From: Blautia sp. AF19-10LB
GTDB lineage: Bacteria; Bacillota; Clostridia; Lachnospirales; Lachnospiraceae
DNA length: 44,077 nucleotides
Direction: 5' to 3'
Assembly: GCF_003461245.1 (NCBI RefSeq)
Contig: NZ_QTWS01000030.1
Location: forward strand, 1-44,077
Shown: in pieces, positions 1 to 6,887 of the stretch
Layout: every line of letters begins with the position of its first letter
Numbering within the stretch: the stretch's first letter is position 1
The notes under the pieces: generated by a model
Seen by the model: the letters and a program-made list of their open reading frames with translations, nothing else
Told to the model about the DNA's origin: nothing
Databases searched by the model: none
Made by a program: the position numbers and the translations under genes

Positions 1-15
1 TGAAACACTAAAAAA

Positions 16-32
16 TCCTTGATTTTCAAGGA
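16..32. terminator. Small hairpin, possible bidirectional terminator
   Basis: A 7-bp perfect stem (TCCTTGA/TCAAGGA) with a 3-nt loop is flanked by A-runs on both sides. On the minus strand it would be followed by a T-run. It lies just upstream of the first gene, so it may close an upstream or opposite-strand transcript. The window starts too close to say more. Confidence 0.35.
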
Positions 33-63
33 AAAAAGACTTGACTATATAGGGAGGAAGTAT

Positions 64-1026
64 ATGGAGGATACCAAAAAAACAGTTTTGGCGGGAAACG
101 GGGAAAAAGATGTTCCGCGTGCGGTCTACGATGGTGTTTTGACAATCGATGTAGACGCGCAGGTTGAAAGCATGGAGGAACAGGAAGAAGCCAGATGGCA
201 TCAGCTTTTGAATGTACATCGTACCAGAAAGATCCTGACGGGCCAGCTTGGGGGCATTGAAAAACTGGAGAGTGGATGGATGGTCGCTGTTACATACTTT
301 AATGGTTTCCGGATCATTATCCCAATGAATGAAATGATGATCAACCTTCAGGGAGACGGGCGTGAAAACGCGGATACCTTAAACCGTCAGGTCCGTATCG
401 CTAACAACATGCTCGGCTGTGACATTGATTTCATCATCAAAGATCTAGATAACAAGAGCCGGAGTGTTGTAGCATCCAGAAAAGATGCAATGCTTAAAAA
501 GAGACAGACTTTTTACCTTGGGGAAGATACAGAAAAACCAATGCTCTATGAAGGCAGGATCGTAGAAGCAAGGGTGATCGCAGTAGCTCCCAAAGCAGTC
601 CGCCTGGAAGTCTTCGGTGTAGAAGTATCTGTCCGGGCCAGAGACATGGCCTGGGAGTGGATGGTAGATGCCGGAGAAAAATTCCAGGTAGGTGATCTGG
701 TGCTGGTCATGGTCAATAAGGTGGAAGCAAGCTCTGTTGACCAGATCATTATAGAAGTGGATGCAAAGAGTCCGACAGCCAATATCAATAAAGATAACCT
801 CCGGAAATGCCATAAACAGGGAAAATATACAGGGATTATTACGGAAGTCTATAAGGGAACCTATTTTATCCGCCTTGATATCGGAGTCAATGCCGTGGCA
901 CATTCCTGCAATATGTCCGCACTTCCGGGAAAGAAAGATAAGATCGGATTTGTGGTGACCCGCATCAACGACAACTATGAAGTGGCAGAAGGTATTATCA
1001 CAAGGCTTATCAAAAGAGCTTCCTGA
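64..1026 (+). CDS. S1-domain RNA-binding protein (ribosomal protein S1-like)
   Basis: This 320-residue protein is built from S1-like OB-fold segments: roughly residues 35-135, 160-230 and 250-318. The last two show the S1 pattern of a 'G-I-V/I-T-E' opening, an alternating hydrophobic strand and a basic end. S1 domains bind single-stranded RNA. Accessory S1-like proteins occur in conjugative elements of Clostridia, where their target is unknown. I chose the ATG at 64 over an in-frame upstream start because GGGAGGAAG lies immediately before it; the upstream start has no ribosome-binding site. The protein is much shorter than a housekeeping rpsA product and heads an accessory gene run, so it is probably not the cellular S1. 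The S1 fold is fairly sure; the role is unknown. Confidence 0.75.
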   Translation: MEDTKKTVLAGNGEKDVPRAVYDGVLTIDVDAQVESMEEQEEARWHQLLNVHRTRKILTGQLGGIEKLESGWMVAVTYFNGFRIIIPMNEMMINLQGDGRENADTLNRQVRIANNMLGCDIDFIIKDLDNKSRSVVASRKDAMLKKRQTFYLGEDTEKPMLYEGRIVEARVIAVAPKAVRLEVFGVEVSVRARDMAWEWMVDAGEKFQVGDLVLVMVNKVEASSVDQIIIEVDAKSPTANINKDNLRKCHKQGKYTGIITEVYKGTYFIRLDIGVNAVAHSCNMSALPGKKDKIGFVVTRINDNYEVAEGIITRLIKRAS

Positions 1027-1046
1027 AAATGTTTTTATGATTTTCA

Positions 1047-1080
1047 AAGAATTCTGTTGACACAGAAAAAGGGAATTCTT
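1047..1080 (+). terminator. Intergenic hairpin
   Basis: AAGAATTC at 1047-1054 pairs perfectly with GAATTCTT at 1073-1080. An alternative inner stem, TCTGT/ACAGA, lies in the loop. No long T-run follows, so it is either a weak terminator or an RNA processing or stability element between the S1-like gene and the zinc-finger gene. Confidence 0.3.
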
Positions 1081-1117
1081 TAACATCGGAGATAAAGATG
1101 GAAAGGAGTGACGTCAG

Positions 1118-1570
1118 ATGGCAAAAAAGAAGAAAAAACAGATGCGGGAAACCTTGTACTGTCCATATTGCAAAAGACCCGGGGTACTTAGGCCGGCAGC
1201 CTATGTCTATGGGGATAACAACCTGGATCCGGAGAAATACCTGTATGTATGCAGCGGCTATCCTTCCTGTGATTCATACATTGGGGCACACAAAAAAAGT
1301 ATGCGTCCCATGGGAACCATGGCTGACAGCAATCTGCGTAATAAGCGGATCGAAGCACACAGAGCTTTGGATGCAATCTGGAAAAATGGTTATATGACCA
1401 AACACAGCACATATATCTGGCTTCAGAACCGTTTGAATCTCCGGGAAAAGGACACACATATCGGGAAATTTTCTTATTACCTGTGTGAACAGACCATCCG
1501 GGAATGTACAGACTATATAAAAAGCCGAGAGGAAAAAAAGAAATCCCCGGATAAAATAAGCGTGGCATGA
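1118..1570 (+). CDS. Zinc-finger-containing protein (DUF3268-like)
   Basis: This is a 150-residue basic protein. It has an N-terminal CPYC (about residues 16-19) and, 25-35 residues later, a 'YVCSGYPSCDSY' segment giving a second Cys pair. This resembles the DUF3268 zinc-finger family often seen in phage and conjugative elements. The middle contains 'RIEAHRALDAIWKNGYM', typical of that family, in which a helical region follows the zinc ribbon. No catalytic motif is visible, and nucleic-acid binding is the likely role. The start at 1118 has GGAGTGACG upstream, and the protein opens with a lysine run. It is followed 12 nt later by a membrane protein gene, so the two are probably cotranscribed. 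Confidence 0.7.
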   Translation: MAKKKKKQMRETLYCPYCKRPGVLRPAAYVYGDNNLDPEKYLYVCSGYPSCDSYIGAHKKSMRPMGTMADSNLRNKRIEAHRALDAIWKNGYMTKHSTYIWLQNRLNLREKDTHIGKFSYYLCEQTIRECTDYIKSREEKKKSPDKISVA

Positions 1571-1582
1571 CGGAAAGGATGG

Positions 1583-2245
1583 ATGCCCTTGAGACTACAG
1601 GCGACAGAAGATGATGTATATCATCTGATGGACCTTAAAGAACAGTATTTCATTATGACAGCAATATGCAGTGTGGCAGAGGGAATCAGCGCATACTTTT
1701 TCATATACCAGAAAAGATGCTGGGATCTTGCATATTTGTGTACTGCACTGGCGCTTGCGATAATCCTGCTTCTTCGTCAGGCCATAAAAATCAGCCGGAG
1801 GATCATGGAGGCAGAAAACTGTTATATGGCACTTGAAGAGGACAGCCTGGCAGTCTGCCAGCCGGAAAAAAACGGAAAATATGAGTCCTGCAGGATCTTT
1901 TACGATGAGATGGATAAGATCGTAGAAGGAACCAGACGGGGAGTTCCGGAATTTTATATCGTGATCCGAAAAGAAGGGAAAGAACAGAAAAGCTTTTTCC
2001 TTTTGGATGAAGAAGAACAGGAACGGGATGTTTTCTGTGTACGATCCTTTGGCTTTGACAATCAGGGATTCATGGAGTTTTATCGGAAACTCAGGTGGAT
2101 CGTACCGGGAAGAACAAGGATTATCGGGACCAAAACACAGGAAGTATGGAAACTGCGGCGGCCGAATATCGGAATCTGTACGGCAGCAGGCATGCTTTTG
2201 GGGTATGTACTTCCAAAACTCCTGGAAATGATGATGTATGGGTAA
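1583..2245 (+). CDS. Membrane protein of unknown function
   Basis: This 220-residue protein is not recognised. Two hydrophobic segments near residues 25-43 and 48-65 form a hairpin-like membrane anchor. A soluble region of about 110 residues follows, rich in charged and beta-prone sequence, and a final hydrophobic stretch near residues 200-218 could be a third membrane segment. Two N-terminal helices followed by a compact domain recall PH-like bacterial membrane proteins, but I see no decisive motif. The ATG at 1583 follows AAAGGATGG at good spacing, 12 nt after the zinc-finger gene. Confidence 0.6.
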   Translation: MPLRLQATEDDVYHLMDLKEQYFIMTAICSVAEGISAYFFIYQKRCWDLAYLCTALALAIILLLRQAIKISRRIMEAENCYMALEEDSLAVCQPEKNGKYESCRIFYDEMDKIVEGTRRGVPEFYIVIRKEGKEQKSFFLLDEEEQERDVFCVRSFGFDNQGFMEFYRKLRWIVPGRTRIIGTKTQEVWKLRRPNIGICTAAGMLLGYVLPKLLEMMMYG

Positions 2246-2313
2246 CAAGTTATGAAAGAAAACAGATCAGAAGCAGAGATTAGAAAGAGTGAAAATGACA
2301 AGGAGGAAATGTC

Positions 2314-3003
2314 ATGAGATGGTATACAGCAATCGGAATGAAAAAAGATGATGCAGATGGAAGGTTTTGTGTCTGGGTAGATGGGGAAGAAAAAGTACTT
2401 ACAGAAATGGAAACTATTTTGTGGGCTGCGCTCACCTGGTCTTTCTGTGAAGAGGATAAGGTCCATTCCCAGATGCATCGTCTTCTTGTATTTAGCCTTG
2501 GAGAAAAACAGGCACAGGAATGGGCGGACAAAGAGGATTTTCAGTTTTGCCTGAACCGTCTGGTAAAGCGGGGCCTGGTTGTGCTGACAGAAGGATGTAC
2601 CAGAGAGGAAGCTGTATACAGCATTATCAGCCGGTCAGTCATGGCTCCCATGGCCTTTTCACGGACAGAACGCATGAAGCATTTTATGGAAGCCCTTTCC
2701 ATGGGAAAAGGACTGAAGTTTTCACTGAGAGCTTTTAAAAAGCCGCTGCTTACAGAAGAGGAATACCAGCTACTTTCCTATCTTCAAAGAGAAGGGGATG
2801 TTTCCTATCATCTGAAATGCTTAAAAGAAAAAGCAAAAAGCAGGGAGTCCCATTTGGAAGATTCCCTCCAGGAGCAGATACAGAGGGAATTTATAAGCCG
2901 CGTAGCGCAGCTTTACTATAAGAAACAGCTTGTGATCGACAACATAAGAAGGGAGGACTGCCTTGAAGCAAACGGAACATCCGTATTGGCACAGGCTGTA
3001 TAG
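2314..3003 (+). CDS. Hypothetical protein
   Basis: A 229-residue soluble protein with no recognised family. It opens with a short beta-like section, followed by mostly helical sequence. Residues about 80-100 ('FCLNRLVKRGLVVLTEG') look like the recognition helix and wing of a winged-helix fold, which is only suggestive. The start has a strong AGGAGG at 2301-2306. A 21-codon reading frame (2252-2317) ends in an ATGA overlap with this start, but it lacks a good ribosome-binding site of its own. The 3' end overlaps the next gene by 41 nt, which implies translational coupling. Confidence 0.6.
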   Translation: MRWYTAIGMKKDDADGRFCVWVDGEEKVLTEMETILWAALTWSFCEEDKVHSQMHRLLVFSLGEKQAQEWADKEDFQFCLNRLVKRGLVVLTEGCTREEAVYSIISRSVMAPMAFSRTERMKHFMEALSMGKGLKFSLRAFKKPLLTEEEYQLLSYLQREGDVSYHLKCLKEKAKSRESHLEDSLQEQIQREFISRVAQLYYKKQLVIDNIRREDCLEANGTSVLAQAV

Positions 3004-3466
3004 ATGCTTGGAAGATTTTGGCATACGTTATCAGAATATACCGGGTTTTTTTAAGGACAAGATCCAGCGATATGGTATCCTGTCTCTTTTTATCCTGCTT
3101 TTCGGATCATTTATGGGAACATGGATGAAAGATAAAACTTTTATTTTCTGGTCTTTCCTGCTTGGGATTATCGGGTTTATAAGAACATATCTTATTTTCC
3201 GCACCGCGGATAAAAAGACCTATGAAATCGTGGAAGGGCTGGTAACCGGGATAGACGGGAAAAATCCCTTTGCAAGATTACGGAAGATCCGGGTAAGTGA
3301 TCCGGCCGGACGGCAGAATGAACTTTTGCTGGATAAAAACGTAAAAGTTTTGGAGGGAAAACGTTACCGGTTTTATTTTGGCATAAATGAAAAGAAGCTG
3401 GTAGGAATCCGCCGGGTGGATGCAGCACTCAATAACGGGACTTTTTTGGGAAACGAAGAAATATAA
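2963..3466 (+). CDS. Small membrane protein, unknown function
   Basis: A 167-residue protein using a TTG start at 2963. The start is supported by GGGAGG at 2951-2956 and lies inside the preceding gene. Two adjacent transmembrane segments (about residues 38-55 and 62-80) are followed by a soluble domain with a '[20 protein letters not shown]' segment, probably a small beta-barrel-like domain. The layout of two membrane helices then a compact domain resembles the protein at 1583-2245, but no clear sequence identity is seen. Function unknown. Confidence 0.6.
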   Translation: MKQTEHPYWHRLYRCLEDFGIRYQNIPGFFKDKIQRYGILSLFILLFGSFMGTWMKDKTFIFWSFLLGIIGFIRTYLIFRTADKKTYEIVEGLVTGIDGKNPFARLRKIRVSDPAGRQNELLLDKNVKVLEGKRYRFYFGINEKKLVGIRRVDAALNNGTFLGNEEI

Positions 3467-3485
3467 GAGGAAGAGATCCATTTTA

Positions 3486-3560
3486 TAGCAGGGAGGGGAG
3501 CACCAGGCATGGTTCGATTCCATGCTGCCCTGTTTCCGCAAAAGACTATTGCGGGAAATA
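3486..3560 (+). ncRNA. Structured 5' leader of the cold-shock gene
   Basis: Two hairpins lie between the membrane protein gene and the cold-shock gene. The first has a CATGG/CCATG stem enclosing the loop TTCGATT, which matches a tRNA T-arm loop pattern. An outer AGCAGGG/CCCTGTT pairing can enclose it. The second is TTTCCGCAA/TTGCGGGAAA with one bulge. No D-arm, anticodon arm or contiguous acceptor stem is present, so it is not a functional tRNA. A temperature-responsive leader is a guess based on the neighbouring gene. Confidence 0.35.
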
Positions 3561-3579
3561 CAGCAAAGGAGAGAAGGAT

Positions 3580-3807
3580 ATGTCAGAAACACTACAGGGA
3601 ACCGTGAAATGGTTCAGCGCACAGAAAGGATACGGCTTTATCACCGGTGAAGACGGGATTGATTATTTCGCCCACTTTTCGGAGATCCAGATGGATGGAT
3701 ACCGGAAATTAAGCGGTGGCCAGCCGGTCCTTTTTGAAGCAGGGACGGATGCCAACGGGCGAAGCCTTGCCAAAAATATTTCCCCGGCGGATCCAAACGC
3801 TGAGTAA
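3580..3807 (+). CDS. Cold-shock domain protein (CspA family)
   Basis: A 75-residue single cold-shock domain. It has the usual opening '[15 protein letters not shown]', which contains the RNP1 motif KGYGFI, and an RNP2-like 'DYFAHFS' where most family members have 'VFVHFS'. Proteins of this family bind single-stranded RNA or DNA and melt RNA structure. Length and fold are typical. A GGAGAAGG ribosome-binding site precedes the ATG, and the leader contains two hairpins. The Val-to-Tyr change in RNP2 suggests an accessory paralogue, not the housekeeping CspA/B. It may assist the element's transcripts together with the S1-like protein upstream; that is inference. Confidence 0.92.
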   Translation: MSETLQGTVKWFSAQKGYGFITGEDGIDYFAHFSEIQMDGYRKLSGGQPVLFEAGTDANGRSLAKNISPADPNAE

Positions 3808-3820
3808 GACGTTTTCATAG

Positions 3821-3903
3821 TGCATGTACAGATTACCTATTCCCCTCAGATACATGCATTTATGCAGACGGATGAAAAGACAGGCGGTATCATGCCGCCT
3901 GTC
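3821..3903 (+). terminator. Tandem hairpins after the cold-shock gene
   Basis: TGCATGTA (3821-3828) pairs with TACATGCA (3851-3858). GACAGGCGG (3879-3887) pairs perfectly with CCGCCTGTC (3895-3903). The second is a strong GC-rich stem, but no T-run follows, so termination is likely but not certain. Confidence 0.5.
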
Positions 3904-3965
3904 ACAACATGTAGCAGAATAATAAAGATAACTCACGCAATAACACAATATATAGTTAAAATTAA

Positions 3966-3994
3966 TTGACAACCACAAAATGTTGTGGTAGTCT
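3966..3994 (+). promoter_or_regulatory. Promoter with palindromic operator in the spacer
   Basis: A consensus -35 TTGACA at 3966-3971 is followed 17 nt later by a weak -10 (TAGTCT, 3989-3994). The spacer is itself an inverted repeat: ACCACAA, 4 nt, TTGTGGT (3972-3989). A palindrome exactly between -35 and -10 is the classic position for a repressor operator. The downstream leader to 4194 carries two more small hairpins, at 4015-4031 (CAGTCT/AGACTG) and 4046-4062 (TTCCGGA/TCCGGAA). The whole 3808-4194 gap appears to be terminator, operator/promoter and structured leader. Confidence 0.5.
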
Positions 3995-4194
3995 TTAAAT
4001 GAAAAATAATTTAACAGTCTATAAAAGACTGTGGTTATTCTTTAGTTCCGGACATTCCGGAAGAAACACTTTGGGGCGGTCTTGCCCTTAATGAGAAAAA
4101 ATGGATATGCAAAATATAAGGAAGATGCAAGAAGGAAAGAAGATTCTTTTTGTGTCTTTTTTTATTGCATAAAAAGCAGAAAGGAGGAGCACGA

Positions 4195-4266
4195 ATGAAA
4201 CTGTCAGTTAAGGAAACTGCAAAAAGAAATACCTTAAGAACATCAAAAAAAGAAAACACATTGTAA
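4195..4266 (+). CDS. Small basic peptide, 23 residues
   Basis: The ATG at 4195 is preceded by AAAGGAGG at about 7-nt spacing. It encodes a 23-residue Lys/Arg/Thr-rich peptide beginning MKLSVKETAKRN. The stop is 17 nt before the next small start. It could be a genuine small protein or a leader peptide for the downstream run. The strong ribosome-binding site is the main support. Confidence 0.45.
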   Translation: MKLSVKETAKRNTLRTSKKENTL

Positions 4267-4283
4267 AATCAGGAGGGTCGATT

Positions 4284-4415
4284 ATGGAGACAATTAAATG
4301 GGAAAACGCAAATGCACTGGAAATTGGAATGCTTATGGAGATGGCAGAAGACGGCTATGTATTTTGCATCGAAGATGGAAAGATACAGGCTGTTGAAGTC
4401 CGGATTTTCAGCTAG
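4284..4415 (+). CDS. Small acidic protein, 43 residues
   Basis: The ATG at 4284 follows AGGAGGG at 4271-4277. The product is a 43-residue acidic protein beginning METIKWENANAL and ending in 'AVEVRIFS'. It sits 18 nt upstream of the DUF932-like gene, in a polycistronic arrangement. The sequence alternates a helix ('ALEIGMLMEMAEDG') with short strands ('YVFCIEDGKIQAV'), which looks like a folded mini-domain. Function unknown. Confidence 0.5.
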   Translation: METIKWENANALEIGMLMEMAEDGYVFCIEDGKIQAVEVRIFS

Positions 4416-4433
4416 CGTGGAAAGGCGGACATT

Positions 4434-5546
4434 ATGTATTATAAAGATGACTTTTATAAGGAGTTCCGGACAGAAAAGGAACTGTGCGAGTATCTGGAAG
4501 AGATAGACAGCCGGGCAGAATGGATCCGGGTCACCAGTAAGAAATTAAAGGTGGCAGCTGCAGGAGAGGAAACCTGTACAGAGGTTCCGGGCATTTCCCT
4601 GGAAGCACTGGAAAAAGATACCTTATCTCATTCCAGGCTGGTTCTTATCCTGCCCGAGAGGATCTGTTATATAGGAAATTCAGCAATCAAATCGTTGAAA
4701 GGACGGGCCAGGATTGATGGCAAAGCCCTGGCAGATGTCGATAAGAAAACACTGGCAGAGATCTTGAATAAATGCCTGAAGGTTGCAAGAGGAAGAGCAC
4801 TGATCCGTTTCTGTGAAGGAAAAATAAGGGCAGTCCTGTCCGGTGATGAAAAAGATTATGCCATCATATCCATGCCGGATATGTACATGGTTACCTCGGC
4901 ATATATCCATGGGGACTATGAGAAGGCAACGTTTTTAAACGGCTATGCAGACCATTATTCTGTTACGGCGTCCTGGCAGCTGGAAGATACGAAACTTACA
5001 GATGTTTATAAGGAACTGATGCAGAATTATGGAAGAAAGACCGATAAGGACATAAAAGCAGTTGTACGGATCACTACGTCAGACGTTGGTGTGTCCGGAG
5101 CGAATATTTTTTATTCCCTGCAGGAGCCGACAAGAAATGTGATCCTTGGCAATGCCCTGAAGGTTACGCACAAAAACTGTAAAGGAATGGAAGATTTCAC
5201 GGAAAACATAGAGTCGATCTTCGATTACTACCGGGAAGTCTTAAAAGGGGTCATGCGGCTGTGTGATATCTGGATCGAGCATCCGGCAAATGCCATGGCA
5301 GGGATCATGAAGCAGGCGGGATTTGGAAAAAAACTGCTTGCAGAAACCGTGGAGCAGTTTAAGGCTACTACTGGGGATGAGCCATGCAGCGCATACGAGA
5401 TCTACTGTGGGATCTGTGAATCCATTACCATTGCAAGGCAGGAAAAGACGAATGAGAGAGGACTTTTAGCTCTGGAAGAAAAAATTGCCGGCTGTGTGTC
5501 AAAACGCTGGCATGAATATGATATTCCTGGCACTGTAAAATACTAA
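4434..5546 (+). CDS. DUF932-like phage/plasmid protein
   Basis: A 370-residue soluble protein. The segment near residues 120-150 ('ALIRFCEGKIRAVLSGD') matches the DUF932 phage/plasmid family pattern, in which an 'R-AxLS' motif follows a strand. A later 'GNALKVTHKNCKGMEDF' segment (about 240-260) and a helical C-terminal half also fit that family. Members are carried by phages and conjugative elements. Their function is not firmly established, though DNA metabolism is suspected. The ATG at 4434 has AAAGGCGG upstream. A short hairpin terminator follows the gene. The family assignment comes from pattern memory and is moderate. Confidence 0.5.
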   Translation: MYYKDDFYKEFRTEKELCEYLEEIDSRAEWIRVTSKKLKVAAAGEETCTEVPGISLEALEKDTLSHSRLVLILPERICYIGNSAIKSLKGRARIDGKALADVDKKTLAEILNKCLKVARGRALIRFCEGKIRAVLSGDEKDYAIISMPDMYMVTSAYIHGDYEKATFLNGYADHYSVTASWQLEDTKLTDVYKELMQNYGRKTDKDIKAVVRITTSDVGVSGANIFYSLQEPTRNVILGNALKVTHKNCKGMEDFTENIESIFDYYREVLKGVMRLCDIWIEHPANAMAGIMKQAGFGKKLLAETVEQFKATTGDEPCSAYEIYCGICESITIARQEKTNERGLLALEEKIAGCVSKRWHEYDIPGTVKY

Positions 5547-5564
5547 CAGGATTTAAAAGAATGG

Positions 5565-5588
5565 AGACAGCATGGACTGTCTTTTTTT
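5565..5588 (+). terminator. Rho-independent terminator/attenuator
   Basis: AGACAG (5565-5570) pairs with CTGTCT (5577-5582) across a 6-nt loop and runs directly into a T7 tract. It is a short stem, so it is probably a partial attenuator inside the gene run. Confidence 0.6.
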
Positions 5589-5602
5589 GATGGGAGGAAA
5601 AC

Positions 5603-6121
5603 ATGAAGGTTACGAATGGAAAAGATGTGGCAAGGCTGCTGGTAGATGAATACTTGAACTGCCATCCCACCGGACACAAAAAATTTATGGAGTCCATGGC
5701 AAAAGAGCAGCAGGAAATAAAAGACAATTACACTTATCTTGGGTTTGCCTGGCTAAAAGGTCTTTCAGAGGTCAGATATTACGACCTTCGAAACGAAGCA
5801 TCGAAACTGATGGCCGATGATCTGTGTCTGCATGTAAAGGAACAGCCAGAAAGGGTGCGCCTGGTGTATGAAGGTGCAGAGGAAATGGAGATCAATCCTT
5901 CAGATGAAGAGCAGATGGCAAAAATGTTTACCTGCTACCTGCTTGCAGGAAGTATGGACGGATATGGGGAATTTGTGGATTATGCCCTTGATACCCACCG
6001 GACACTGCAGCAGAACCTGACACGGTTTTTTGTGGAATGGTTTGCAAAAGCAGAAAAAGGCTCTGCATTTTTAAAACGGGCAAAGATGGTGTATTCCAGG
6101 TATTCCCTGCCATATATCTGA
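5603..6121 (+). CDS. Hypothetical protein
   Basis: A 172-residue soluble, largely helical acidic protein; not recognised. It opens 'MKVTNGKDVARLLVDEYL' and contains a run of amphipathic helices, with no signal peptide or membrane segment. The start is set by GGGAGG about 7 nt upstream, 15 nt after the T-tract of the preceding terminator. It is followed after 16 nt by another unrecognised gene, and the pair sits directly before the ERF-type recombination gene. Confidence 0.55.
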   Translation: MKVTNGKDVARLLVDEYLNCHPTGHKKFMESMAKEQQEIKDNYTYLGFAWLKGLSEVRYYDLRNEASKLMADDLCLHVKEQPERVRLVYEGAEEMEINPSDEEQMAKMFTCYLLAGSMDGYGEFVDYALDTHRTLQQNLTRFFVEWFAKAEKGSAFLKRAKMVYSRYSLPYI

Positions 6122-6137
6122 ATTACGGAGGTATGTG

Positions 6138-6851
6138 ATGGATAGAAAACTTCCGGATTGGTTAAAAGAGAGCAGGGAGGCAGAAAAACTGATCGCATGG
6201 CTGAAATCGCCGGATTGTGAAGTAAAAGAATTTTCCGGACAGCTGTTTATAAAGGCAAAATATGGAAACTGTTTCTTTTTCTTTGACTGTTTAAAGGAAA
6301 ACAGAAAAACAGACCGGAACTGGTGTGCCGTGATCCACATGCCGGAGTATTCCCTTTATGAAGCAGAAGATCTTTTTCTGAAGCCGATCGGGATACCGGA
6401 TGATTTTGGTTTTCCTGTGCGTGAGGATCTGATCCCGAAACTGGAAACACAGATAAGCCGCATTGGAAAGAAACTTATCCGGGAACAATGGGATGAACTT
6501 TTGTTAAAAGGCGGGTATGCAGCTGCACAGATGATCCCGGAGATCAGCAGGGTTTATATCCAGCTAAATGCAGACCGTTTTATTAAAAAAGGAAAGCGGC
6601 CGGAGGATCTGATCTATCAGCCGCAGTTTCATTTTGCGGATATGAAGTGGGAATTTTCTGATTGGATGTTTCTGGAATATTTAAGCAACCCACAGCGGGC
6701 AGCAGAGCTTTTCGCCCAGAAGTGGCTGCTTGAAAAACTTCCGGAGATCTCAAAAAAGAAGATCTGTATCGGATGTATCCGGGAGGAAATGGAAGAAATG
6801 TTAAAAAAGACTGGGACAGGGCCGGAGGTAAGCCTTCCGCGTTCTGCTTAG
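6138..6851 (+). CDS. Hypothetical protein
   Basis: A 237-residue soluble protein beginning MDRKLPDWLKES. The ATG at 6138 is preferred to a GTG three bases upstream because CGGAGG (6126-6131) gives it better spacing. The N-terminal half is beta-rich and aromatic ('YGNCFFFFDCL', 'WCAVIHMPEYSLYEAEDLF'). The C-terminal half is helical and ends in a Cys-containing segment near residues 210-215. I do not recognise the family. Its position between another unknown gene and an ERF-like gene suggests a role in the element's DNA metabolism, but nothing in the sequence proves it. Confidence 0.55.
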   Translation: MDRKLPDWLKESREAEKLIAWLKSPDCEVKEFSGQLFIKAKYGNCFFFFDCLKENRKTDRNWCAVIHMPEYSLYEAEDLFLKPIGIPDDFGFPVREDLIPKLETQISRIGKKLIREQWDELLLKGGYAAAQMIPEISRVYIQLNADRFIKKGKRPEDLIYQPQFHFADMKWEFSDWMFLEYLSNPQRAAELFAQKWLLEKLPEISKKKICIGCIREEMEEMLKKTGTGPEVSLPRSA

Positions 6852-6887
6852 TATAAAAAATGAAAAAATCAGGAGGAAACGAATAAT

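Noticed and set aside
2252..2317. A 21-codon frame ending in ATGA overlap with the gene at 2314
   Set aside because: It has no convincing ribosome-binding site, and the downstream gene has its own AGGAGG, so coupling is not needed.
3486..3530. A tRNA gene suggested by the T-loop-like hairpin
   Set aside because: There is no D-arm, anticodon arm or properly placed 7-bp acceptor stem, so it cannot be a functional tRNA.
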